Shown: in pieces, positions 9,525 through 17,202 of the stretch | How positions within the stretch are numbered: position 1 is the first letter of the stretch | How the letters are laid out: each line of letters starts with the position of its first letter | Notes under the pieces: model-generated | What the model saw: only the letters and a program-made list of their open reading frames with translations | What the model was told of the DNA's origin: nothing | The model's database searches: none | Translations under genes and position numbers: made by a program | DNA from: Acidobacteriota bacterium | Lineage (GTDB): Bacteria > Acidobacteriota > Holophagae > Acanthopleuribacterales > Acanthopleuribacteraceae | Reading direction: 5' to 3' | NCBI GenBank assembly: GCA_030066195.1 | Contig: JASJCB010000039.1 | Coordinates: forward strand, 20,375 to 84,374 | DNA: 64,000 nt

Positions 9525-10193
9525 ATGGAGAATCTGGATATCGGCAACCTGCTTATCTTCTTTGGAGTACTGATGTTTTCCGCCGTACTTCACGAAATGG
9601 CGCACGCGGGTTCCGCCCTCTACTTCGGCGATACCACCGCCCGGGACGAGGGACGGATCTCCCTGAACCCCATTCGCCACATCGACCCCATCATGACCAT
9701 TCTGGTTCCCATCGGCATCCTGCTGGCCTCCGGCTTTCAAATGATCTTCGGCGGCGCCAAGGCTGTCAATATCGACCCCACCAGGTTTCGGCCCGGCGTC
9801 AATACCAAACGCGCCATGATGTGGATCTCGCTGGCCGGGCCCGTGACCAACTTCATCCTGGCCTTTATCTGCTACTACCTTGCCCATCAACTGCTGGAAT
9901 CGTTCGGCGGCCGTTTTCGCTACTCGCTGGGTTACGACATTTTGGAAAAGGGCGCCTGGGTGAATGTTCTGCTGGGCACTTTCAACCTGTTGCCGATTCC
10001 GCCCCTGGACGGTTCCAAGATCATTGCCGGGTTGGTCTCCGATCGGTTGGCCGTGATGATCTACAAGTTGGAGCGCTACGCCATTGTCTTCTTCGTGATC
10101 ATCATCCTCACGCCCATCGGCCGCTACATTTTGGAGCCCTCGCTCTGGCTGGCCGATCAGTTATCCACCCTGGCCAGGGCCTTGGTCATCTAG
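9525..10193 (+). CDS. site-2-protease-family (M50) membrane metalloprotease
   Basis: This is a 222-residue polytopic membrane protein with the zinc motif HEMAH (H23, E24, H27) in the first helix and the third ligand in PPLDGSK (D162). It has about five hydrophobic segments and no PDZ domain, so it belongs to the short, minimal M50B subgroup (YwhC/Rv-like) rather than RseP. Substrates are unknown; the family cleaves transmembrane helices of regulators or residual signal peptides. The ATG at 9525 has AGGAGG five bases upstream, which decides against the longer frame beginning at 9483. The methyltransferase gene follows after three bases. Confidence 0.87.
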   Translation: MENLDIGNLLIFFGVLMFSAVLHEMAHAGSALYFGDTTARDEGRISLNPIRHIDPIMTILVPIGILLASGFQMIFGGAKAVNIDPTRFRPGVNTKRAMMWISLAGPVTNFILAFICYYLAHQLLESFGGRFRYSLGYDILEKGAWVNVLLGTFNLLPIPPLDGSKIIAGLVSDRLAVMIYKLERYAIVFFVIIILTPIGRYILEPSLWLADQLSTLARALVI

Positions 10194-10196
10194 TTC

Positions 10197-11120
10197 ATGG
10201 CGACGCCGGTTTTTTTACAAGAGTCCCTGGCCGAAATCAGCGATTGGCTTCATCGGGAAACGCGGGGCCGTCCGGCCGGGACCGTTGTCTGCTTGCGCGT
10301 GTTGGACCCCGATCACGGGTGCGGCGCGAACTCCGGTGAACGGCTGATCCTGGACGGCGTCGTCTATCGGCATCGCGGTCACCGCACTTGGATCGACCTG
10401 GCCGAGATTCTGGACCTGCGCTATCTCACGCCGCAACCCGCCGAGCCGCCGTTACTCACCCTGCGTCTCCAGGTGCTGGACCGTTCCGTTTCGCCGCATG
10501 CCTACCGGCCCGAGGACCGCACCGAAAAGTACGGCGCCGACGGCCCCTACTTCTGCATCGACAAATTGGAAGAGCCCTGCTTTCTTTCCGATTATCGCGA
10601 CGCCCTGGACCAGGTCAAACCAAGGCGCGGCGACCGGGTGCTGGACCTGGGCGTGCATCGCGGCGACGAACTCCTGCCGCTGCAAGGCAGGCAACTGCAG
10701 ATCACCGGTATCGACCATTGTCGGTCGGCATTGGCCGTCGCCCGGCAGCGCTTTCCCGAGGCAAGCTTTCTCTGCCGGGACCTGGCCCGTGACGATGCCG
10801 TGGATGCCGGAGCGCGTTTCCACCTGGTGATTGCCGTGGGCACGCTGCAGAGCCCGGGCCTGGACGGCAAAAACCTGTTCAACCGGTTGCTGCTGCATCA
10901 TCTGGAGCCACGAGCGGGCATTATTCTCGGCTGGCCGAACGGACGCTATATGGACGGGGAAATCAAGTACGGCGCGAAGGTAAAAAATTATGTCAAACCT
11001 GAGATGTCCCTACTGGTGAAGGATCTGGCCCACTACAGGCGGGTCCTCCAGAAGAAGGGATTTCAAGTGCAATTACGAGGCAAATACTATGTGTTTCTTA
11101 CGGCGGTTCGGGGAGTCTAG
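10197..11120 (+). CDS. class I SAM-dependent methyltransferase
   Basis: The 307-residue cytosolic protein has an N-terminal region of about 125 residues I do not recognise, followed by a Rossmann methyltransferase core. Motif I is RVLDLGVHRGDELL near 143-156; the usual GxGxG is altered to GVHRG. The acidic strand-2 end is GIDHC, and VIAVGTLQS fills the motif IV position. The C-terminus has a basic GWPNGRYMDGEIKYG stretch. The substrate is unknown. It follows the M50 gene by three bases and its stop overlaps the stop of the convergent sigma-like gene through the palindrome CTAG. Confidence 0.75.
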   Translation: MATPVFLQESLAEISDWLHRETRGRPAGTVVCLRVLDPDHGCGANSGERLILDGVVYRHRGHRTWIDLAEILDLRYLTPQPAEPPLLTLRLQVLDRSVSPHAYRPEDRTEKYGADGPYFCIDKLEEPCFLSDYRDALDQVKPRRGDRVLDLGVHRGDELLPLQGRQLQITGIDHCRSALAVARQRFPEASFLCRDLARDDAVDAGARFHLVIAVGTLQSPGLDGKNLFNRLLLHHLEPRAGIILGWPNGRYMDGEIKYGAKVKNYVKPEMSLLVKDLAHYRRVLQKKGFQVQLRGKYYVFLTAVRGV

Positions 11121-11461
11121 GGCCCGGACGCGCCTATGGCCGCCTTATTCATCGGCGGCAGTTGGTTTCCCTTTTTAGCCGTGACTCCTTCGCGTAACAG
11201 CTCCACCAGGTAGCGACGCGTCAAGGAAGCATAAAACTCCCAAAAGCGTTCGCCCGGCAGAAGTCGCAATTCGTTTTCATCGGCCAGATCCAGGCGCAAA
11301 CACAGGAGACCCCGAATAGTCGCCATGTGTTCGGGTGGAAAGTTAAGGGCGGGTTTGGCGCGCCTGAGCGCTTCTTGAATCTCGGGTTTGAGCTTCTGCC
11401 AGGCGCCTGGCTCGCCTTGTCGCCACTGCTCAAAGAGCAGGTTCAAGTCCTTGTTGATCAT
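11117..11461 (-). CDS. ECF-sigma-like protein with region 2 only
   Basis: The 114-residue protein begins like the Sigma70_ECF (PF07638-type) family common in Acidobacteria and Planctomycetes: LLFEQWRQGEPGAWQKLKPEIQ, then helices ending in FWEFYASLTRRYLVELL, which parallel the family's FFALAARLMRRILVD. The sequence stops just after region 2, so the -35-binding region 4 is absent. It may be an independent core-binding factor, an anti-sigma decoy or a decayed gene. The stop overlaps that of the convergent methyltransferase. The family call rests on pattern only. Confidence 0.5.
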   Translation of the reverse strand: MINKDLNLLFEQWRQGEPGAWQKLKPEIQEALRRAKPALNFPPEHMATIRGLLCLRLDLADENELRLLPGERFWEFYASLTRRYLVELLREGVTAKKGNQLPPMNKAAIGASGP

Positions 11462-11719
11462 GGTTCTTCCCTCAGCGCATCATCCCAATCACGCGGCCTT
11501 ATGTATCAGGCATCGAATCAGTATGCAGGGTATAAAACGCGGCAATAGCCGCGAAGGTCAGGTTTTGGCGACGCTTGGGAACAAACTTAAGTCATAGCCG
11601 GTAGCTTTTGCATCGACTGTTATCTATTAAATCGTAAAAACTCATGGAGAGGGTTCAAAATTATCGAAAAAAATTATCCCACACTCCAAAAAGGCTCTGA
11701 CAAACACCGATAGACTGAA

Positions 11720-12391
11720 TCAGCGAAAGTTGCGGACAATGCGAAAGCCCAAATCATCGCGAGACAACTTTCGATCGGCCGGTGTGCGTAGCGAAGCCGA
11801 TATTTCCGAGGCAGGTAGACGGAAACTGCCGCCGCGTATGACACGCGGCTCCTCGTCGCGGGCGGGTTCATCCTCGAGCGGAAAGGGCCGGAAGGGGCTC
11901 GCGGTCCATTCCCAAACGCCGCCCAGGAAACCCCAGAGTCCCCAGTCGTTGGTCTTTTTTTCCTCGATCGGCCCAACGCGCCCCTCGGGACTGTTGCCCG
12001 CGTGCCACATGTACTCGTCGGCGCGGTCCTCATCGAAATAAACGCGATCGGAGTTGCCGGCGCGGCAGGCATATTCCCACTCGATTTCCGTGGGCAGGCG
12101 GAAGGGCTTGCGGGCGATGTCGGCATACCAGGCGGTATAAGCTTCGGCGTCATCGTAGTCGATATTCACCACGGGGTCGCGATCGCCGGGAGAGGAGGGC
12201 GCCCTGTTATGCTTGGGATCGAAGGCCTCGTACTGTTGGTTGGTAATGGGCGACTTGCTGATGTAGAAAGGCTTCAGATCCACGCTGAAAGCCGGTTGAG
12301 AGGTCTCCTCGGCGCCGCCGATGGTCACGGTTCCGCCGCGCACCAGCCAGAGGATGGTGCGCGGATAATTGGTGTAGTAATCCCTACTCAC
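11720..12391 (-). CDS. SUMF1/formylglycine-generating-enzyme-like protein without catalytic Cys
   Basis: The 223-residue FGE-sulfatase fold is recognisable from the N-terminal VRGGTVTIGG, FYISKSPITNQQYEAF, the RLPTEIEWEYACRAGN motif, GNVWEWT-like GGVWEWTAS and the C-terminal RVIRGGSF...LGFRIVR. True formylglycine-generating enzymes have catalytic Cys pairs in the last segment; none is present here. It is therefore a related non-oxidase member, possibly a binding or scaffold protein. No signal peptide is evident. The GTG start overlaps the stop of the YigZ gene (GTGA), so the two are coupled. Confidence 0.85.
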   Translation of the reverse strand: MSRDYYTNYPRTILWLVRGGTVTIGGAEETSQPAFSVDLKPFYISKSPITNQQYEAFDPKHNRAPSSPGDRDPVVNIDYDDAEAYTAWYADIARKPFRLPTEIEWEYACRAGNSDRVYFDEDRADEYMWHAGNSPEGRVGPIEEKKTNDWGLWGFLGGVWEWTASPFRPFPLEDEPARDEEPRVIRGGSFRLPASEISASLRTPADRKLSRDDLGFRIVRNFR

Positions 12392-13008
12392 GCTTCATCC
12401 TGGAAATGAGCGCAGGCGGCGGTCAGGCTGGTGAGCTCTTTGCGGAATCCGGCCATTTTATCGCGGGGAACATCCAGGGAGAAACGAGCCTCGGCCGCGT
12501 ACTCCTCAGCGGTGATGACGACCCGATGACGGCCGGCGCACTGCTGCACGGTACTTATATGGTTATAGGGAACGGTGACCACCAGGCTGCTATAGGTAAC
12601 CTTTTCCACCGGCGGTAATTCGGCCAGGGCCTTTTGAACCCCGCCGCTGTAGGCGCGAGCCAATCCGCCCTTGCCCAGCTTCGTGCCGCCGTAATAACGG
12701 GTGACCACGGCGGCGATATCGCCGATTTCGCAGTGGGTCAATACCTGCAACATGGGCCGTCCTGCGGTACCGTGCGGCTCGCCGTCGTCGCTCATGCCGA
12801 CGTGGGTGGAGCTGCCCGGCGGCCCGACCAGGTAGGCCCAACAATTGTGGGTGGCGTCGGGAAACTCGGCGCGAATGGAATCGATGAAAGCGACGGCCTC
12901 GGCGACGGTCGCGGCGGGAGCCAGGGTGGTGATGAACCGACTCCGCTGGATTTCTTCCTCGAAGCGATGGATGCCGGCGGGCACGTTATAGTGGTCGGAT
13001 GTGGTCAT
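12388..13008 (-). CDS. YigZ/IMPACT family protein
   Basis: The 206-residue protein has an N-terminal IMPACT domain and a C-terminal ferredoxin-like UPF0029 domain. Family motifs are RSRFITTLAP near residue 23, the THNCWAYLVG segment, SDDGEPHGTAGRPML, VVTRYYGGTKLGKGGL and the AYSGGVQKAL helix. YigZ members are linked to ribosome or translation quality control, and the eukaryotic relative regulates GCN2; the precise bacterial function is not settled. ATG 13008 has GAGGA six bases upstream and is preferred over the frame start at 13026. It is co-transcribed with the SUMF1-like gene. Confidence 0.92.
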   Translation of the reverse strand: MTTSDHYNVPAGIHRFEEEIQRSRFITTLAPAATVAEAVAFIDSIRAEFPDATHNCWAYLVGPPGSSTHVGMSDDGEPHGTAGRPMLQVLTHCEIGDIAAVVTRYYGGTKLGKGGLARAYSGGVQKALAELPPVEKVTYSSLVVTVPYNHISTVQQCAGRHRVVITAEEYAAEARFSLDVPRDKMAGFRKELTSLTAACAHFQDEA

Positions 13009-13098
13009 GACGGTTCCTCGATGCATAAAGACGCAAGCGATCGATCAGGATGCCCGCGATGTGCAACGGGTGAAGGGAAGCCGATGTTTTTTTAAGGG

Positions 13099-13560
13099 TT
13101 ACGCCGGTTTGGGAGTGTAGGCCGGCAGGCTCAGCTTGCTGTAGAGGTCGTTGAGAATCCACAGCGGGCCGATCAGCAGGTGAACGCCGTTTTTGAAGAA
13201 GGCCGGTTTGCGACCCTCGTAGTGGTGACCCACGAACTGCAAGATCCAGCCGAAGATGAAGGCGCCCAAGGCGACCGGCCAGGTGATCATGGGAGCAAGC
13301 AGGTACATGCCCGCAAAAATCAGCAGCATGCCCACGCCGGTGCCCACGTTCAGCATCAGGTAGAAGATGCCCACCGGCACCATGGTCAACAACGCGCCGT
13401 CCAGGTTGACGGGGCCCACTTGCGGCAGGTCGATCATGCGCAGGAACACGATCACCGTATAGACGATCATGGGGATGCCGAAATAATGAGTCAGCTTGTT
13501 CTTGGGGTTCTTGTGATAGGACGCATAATCATCCAATGCATTTTCAAAAGTCTTTTTCAT
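13099..13560 (-). CDS. Mpo1-like (DUF962) 2-hydroxy fatty acid dioxygenase family membrane protein
   Basis: This 153-residue protein has four hydrophobic helices and the Mpo1/YGL010w signature: an early YHKNPKNKLTHYFGIP (about 15-30) and a late FGWILQFVGHHYEGRKPAFFKN (about 105-126), which supply the conserved His ligands for iron. Yeast Mpo1 carries out alpha-oxidation of 2-hydroxy fatty acids; bacterial members are presumed to act on membrane lipids. Its ATG overlaps the stop of the upstream giant DUF3857 gene by four bases, so the lipid enzyme is translationally coupled to two large secreted proteins. Confidence 0.85.
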   Translation of the reverse strand: MKKTFENALDDYASYHKNPKNKLTHYFGIPMIVYTVIVFLRMIDLPQVGPVNLDGALLTMVPVGIFYLMLNVGTGVGMLLIFAGMYLLAPMITWPVALGAFIFGWILQFVGHHYEGRKPAFFKNGVHLLIGPLWILNDLYSKLSLPAYTPKPA

Positions 13561-16500
13561 GGATTTCCCCCCTCCTTGGCGGCAACAAAGGTAATGTCTT
13601 CATTTTCCACCATGGCCTTGCAAAACTCAAGGAAATCGCCGTAAGCGTCGGGTTGGATGGTGCGCGCCTTCAGGTAGTAGGTGCGCTCCAGCAAGAGTTT
13701 GCGGTCTTCCTTTTGGATTACCTTCAACTCGTAGCGGCCCAATTCGTCTTCCTTGACCACGTTGACGGGCCCGTTGGTCCAGGCATAACCCTTGGGCGCG
13801 ACCAGTTCCACGCGGGCGATGTTGTAGTGGGGCTGGCTGATCCTGATGGGCGCCCGGCGCGTGGGCAGCGCGCCGTAGCGTTCCAACAGCGGCGTCTTGG
13901 GTAGCGGGAAGGCCAGCTTCAGTTTCATACCGTCCTTTTCGGCAAGAGCGGGGTGGCTGAAGTCGTGCGTCACCTCGAACTGTCCCACGGGCAGATCCTC
14001 GGTGATACTTGCCCTTTTGACCGCCGAGCCCGGGTAGGTGGTGTTGAGGCCCGCCTCGATGCGTTGCTTCATCTCCGGCTTGTTCATGGCCGCGAAGCCG
14101 CGTTTCATTTGCGCGGAGTACATGCCGTTGAACTTCTCGGAGCCCATGCCTTCCGCGGCCCCTTCCGCCGAGAAGTACAGCTTGTAGTCTGTCTCCACGG
14201 CCTCGCTGCTGTCCTCGAATTCAGGCACCATGTCGAACAGTTCGTCCGGGCTGAGGACCATGCCGCGAATGCCCCGGAAGGGAAAGGGTATGTAGCCGAA
14301 AGGCAGATTCTGCTGGTTGGGGTCCAGCCAGAAGGTCTGCTCGCCCACCTTAAGCCGCAACAGGGTGTAGGCGAAAGCGGGGATGGGAATGCCCATGGAC
14401 GCTTCCTCGCCCTCGCGGGTGGTGACGAAGACGATGTCGCAACGATAACCCATCTCGCGGTACATGGCGTTCAGCAGCAGGGTGGCGTTGCCCTCTGAGG
14501 TTTCCCAGACCAGGTTGGCGTTGGTGTAGATGGAACCGCCCGGTTCGGTGCGGTCGGCAACTTCGCGATAAACGGCCTCGGCCCGTTCCAGGGGGTCGGG
14601 GTAGGCGGTTATCCATTTGGCGACCTGGGCCTTGACCCGGTTGGAAAGGCCCTGGCGCGGGGAGATATTGCTGATGTAGTAATCGCGGATCTCCTCCCAC
14701 TTCGTGTTCCAGTAGAAGGTGGCCGTGGGTTGGAAGTGTACGCGGTCGGCCATGCCCGGCTCATTGGGCAGCGGCGGCATGTCCTTAGTCAGCCAGCGCA
14801 CCGAAACCATGCCGTCCTTTTCTTCGATGGTGGGTTTCACAGGCATGTGACGGTCCAGCAACACCGGTTTGGGTTCCAAGTCGGCCGGGTAGATGAGCAC
14901 CAGTTCGCTGTGGTGGTAGATGCGGTCCAAACCCTGGAAGATGAAGTTCATGTCGCCGTCCAGACCGTCGCGGTCGTAGTAGGCGGGCGGCAGGTATTCG
15001 ATATGTTCCTCGTCGATGAAATCACCGACGCCGATTCCGGCCAGGCTGATGGTGTTCTTGTGATCGAAGCTTTCGGGATAGAACACGGAGCCGTCCTGCT
15101 TGATGGTACGCAGGTTCAACAGCTCCAGGTTTTGGCGCAGGTTGATTTCGCCTTCCTCGTCCACGCCCTTCTTGGTCAGTACGCGGGTGACCATGTGGGT
15201 GTAGCGCATCTGCGAGCCGTCAGGGAACAGGCGAACCATGAGCTGGTCCAGCAGCAGTTCGGAGTCGGCGCCCTGCGACATGGGCTTGTTCTTGGCCTCG
15301 GCAATCACTTCCTCGGCGGGTACGCGGAAATCCTCGAAGGCGGAACGGCCTTCCAAGTGACTGAGGCGTTGGCGGAAGAAGGCGTCGGCCGGCTCCACCT
15401 GGAGATACTCGGCCAGGCGGCGACGCGCGTCGTCCTTCTTGCCCTCGAAGCAGTCCAGGTTGACCAGGTCCAGGATGGCCTCGCGATGGGCCGGGTTGAT
15501 ATCCAGCGTCTTTTCCAGCCACTCGCGCTGGGCCTTGTGGTTGCCCAGCCGGGTATAGGCCTCGGCGATGGAGTAGGGGTAGAAATCGCGGTCGGGGAAC
15601 AGTTCCCAACGACGCGTCAGGTCATCGACGGCGGCCTGGTAATTCTCGTCCATGGTGTTGATCTGGGCCACATAGCCGTCCCAGGGCAACAAGCGGCTGA
15701 GGTTTTCCAGCAAGGTGCGCGTCAGGGTCAGGTCGGCATCGCGACGGGCCTCGGCCAGCAGGGTGGTTTGGCCCCAGTGGTTACTGGGCCCCAGGTCCTC
15801 GATACGGTTCAGGGTCTTGGTGCGCAAGTCGAAGAGCGATTGCTTGCGGGCTTGCAGCAGGGCGGCGCGTAGGGCGTCGCAGTATTGGGGATTGGACTCG
15901 ATGACATTGTTGATCAGTTCCAGCGAGGGCCGCGTCTGCTTGGCCTGTTCCAACAGCAGCGCCATGGACAGGCGAACCTCCAGGTTATGGGGCGAATCGA
16001 TCCTGGCCAGGGTGCCCAACATCTGGTAGGCGCGGCTGATCTGGTCCTGCTGAGGCAGGTAGGGCACCATGTTCAGATAGATATCCGCGGTGCGGCCGCC
16101 GATCAAGAGGCTGTTGGGATAGCTTTCCACCAGGGGTTCCAGGGTCTCCAACGCGGCCTGGATGTTGCGGTCGCGATGGAACAGAACCGCGCGAACGAAT
16201 TTGGCCAGGTCGCCGGAAACCCCTTCCAGCTCGGCCGCCAAACCCACGCTTACGATGGAGGTGGGCAGTTGCTCGTCGGTCAGATCCACGGTGGGCCGGT
16301 CCGGTTTGTCAGCGAGCTTGGGCGCCTGATCGGCGCTGACCTGCACGCTGAACTGGCCGTTGTTATTGCGCAATTGGGTAACCTTGACCACGACCTCGTG
16401 ACGGCCCGCGGGCAGCTTGCCACGCACGAAATCCACGTTGCCGCCCAGTTCTTCCAGGTGCCGCGCCTTGTGCCACAGCTTGCCGTTCACGTAAACCGTG

Positions 16501-17192
16501 ATGTTCTGGTAGGAAAAGATGCGCAGGGTGACGTCTTGCTCGACCGGATTTTCGAAGGTGGAGAAAGCGTAGTAGACACCGGCGCCGTTTGCCTCCCGGG
16601 GCGGCAGCACCACGCCGCTGGGGCTGGTGTGCGGAATCGCCTTGTCCCAACCGGCGGCCTTATCCGTCGGCCATTGGCGCGACCAGTCGGCGATGGGATA
16701 GGCCCCGTAGCGCGGGCTGATGAGCCATTGGGTGATAAACCCGGCCTTACTCGTGATGCCCGCGAAGTCCGGTGTTTCCGTGCGGTAGCGCGCCCGCATC
16801 CGGGCGTCCGTGGCATAGAGGTATTTCAGTTCGGGATTGTTCGGCGTTTTGCCGTCGCAAAGGGCGGTCGATTGTTCCACCCAGGAGCTGAGACACTCGC
16901 GGAAGGGCAGCATCCACTTCAGTACGAATTCAGACGCACCGGAGGTGGGATCACGCCGCAGAATAGTAAGGCCCGCGTCTTCCAGTTCCGCGGTAGGACC
17001 CCTGCCCGTGTAGGTGAGGAACCAGCCGATTTGGGCCAGGGTGTCGTTTTGATCGGCGCCGGCGAAGGCATCGCGAGCGGCCTCGTAATCGTTGTAGACC
17101 AGCGCCTGCCACCCCTCGCTGACCTGAGCCCATAAGGGCGCCGCAACCAGTAGAAAGACGACGGCCGTCAAGTTCTTTACTCGTTTCAACAT
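13557..17192 (-). CDS. giant secreted DUF3857/TPR protein with degenerate transglutaminase domain
   Basis: The 1211-residue protein has a signal peptide ending LWAQ (about 1-23), a jelly-roll-like region with TVYVNGKLWHKARH, helical TPR-like repeats (about 350-620), a DUF3857 domain (about 640-860), a transglutaminase-like fold (about 870-980) and a C-terminal beta domain. In its paralog just upstream the nucleophile sits in GDCKDKA; here the aligned segment is EGNATLL with N902, and the catalytic His position is also changed (AYTLL). Catalysis is therefore unlikely and a binding role more so. It starts ten bases after the paralog with GAGGAGG five bases before ATG, and its stop overlaps the Mpo1-like gene. 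Confidence 0.87.
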   Translation of the reverse strand: MLKRVKNLTAVVFLLVAAPLWAQVSEGWQALVYNDYEAARDAFAGADQNDTLAQIGWFLTYTGRGPTAELEDAGLTILRRDPTSGASEFVLKWMLPFRECLSSWVEQSTALCDGKTPNNPELKYLYATDARMRARYRTETPDFAGITSKAGFITQWLISPRYGAYPIADWSRQWPTDKAAGWDKAIPHTSPSGVVLPPREANGAGVYYAFSTFENPVEQDVTLRIFSYQNITVYVNGKLWHKARHLEELGGNVDFVRGKLPAGRHEVVVKVTQLRNNNGQFSVQVSADQAPKLADKPDRPTVDLTDEQLPTSIVSVGLAAELEGVSGDLAKFVRAVLFHRDRNIQAALETLEPLVESYPNSLLIGGRTADIYLNMVPYLPQQDQISRAYQMLGTLARIDSPHNLEVRLSMALLLEQAKQTRPSLELINNVIESNPQYCDALRAALLQARKQSLFDLRTKTLNRIEDLGPSNHWGQTTLLAEARRDADLTLTRTLLENLSRLLPWDGYVAQINTMDENYQAAVDDLTRRWELFPDRDFYPYSIAEAYTRLGNHKAQREWLEKTLDINPAHREAILDLVNLDCFEGKKDDARRRLAEYLQVEPADAFFRQRLSHLEGRSAFEDFRVPAEEVIAEAKNKPMSQGADSELLLDQLMVRLFPDGSQMRYTHMVTRVLTKKGVDEEGEINLRQNLELLNLRTIKQDGSVFYPESFDHKNTISLAGIGVGDFIDEEHIEYLPPAYYDRDGLDGDMNFIFQGLDRIYHHSELVLIYPADLEPKPVLLDRHMPVKPTIEEKDGMVSVRWLTKDMPPLPNEPGMADRVHFQPTATFYWNTKWEEIRDYYISNISPRQGLSNRVKAQVAKWITAYPDPLERAEAVYREVADRTEPGGSIYTNANLVWETSEGNATLLLNAMYREMGYRCDIVFVTTREGEEASMGIPIPAFAYTLLRLKVGEQTFWLDPNQQNLPFGYIPFPFRGIRGMVLSPDELFDMVPEFEDSSEAVETDYKLYFSAEGAAEGMGSEKFNGMYSAQMKRGFAAMNKPEMKQRIEAGLNTTYPGSAVKRASITEDLPVGQFEVTHDFSHPALAEKDGMKLKLAFPLPKTPLLERYGALPTRRAPIRISQPHYNIARVELVAPKGYAWTNGPVNVVKEDELGRYELKVIQKEDRKLLLERTYYLKARTIQPDAYGDFLEFCKAMVENEDITFVAAKEGGNP

Positions 17193-17202
17193 TCCCGCCT
17201 CC

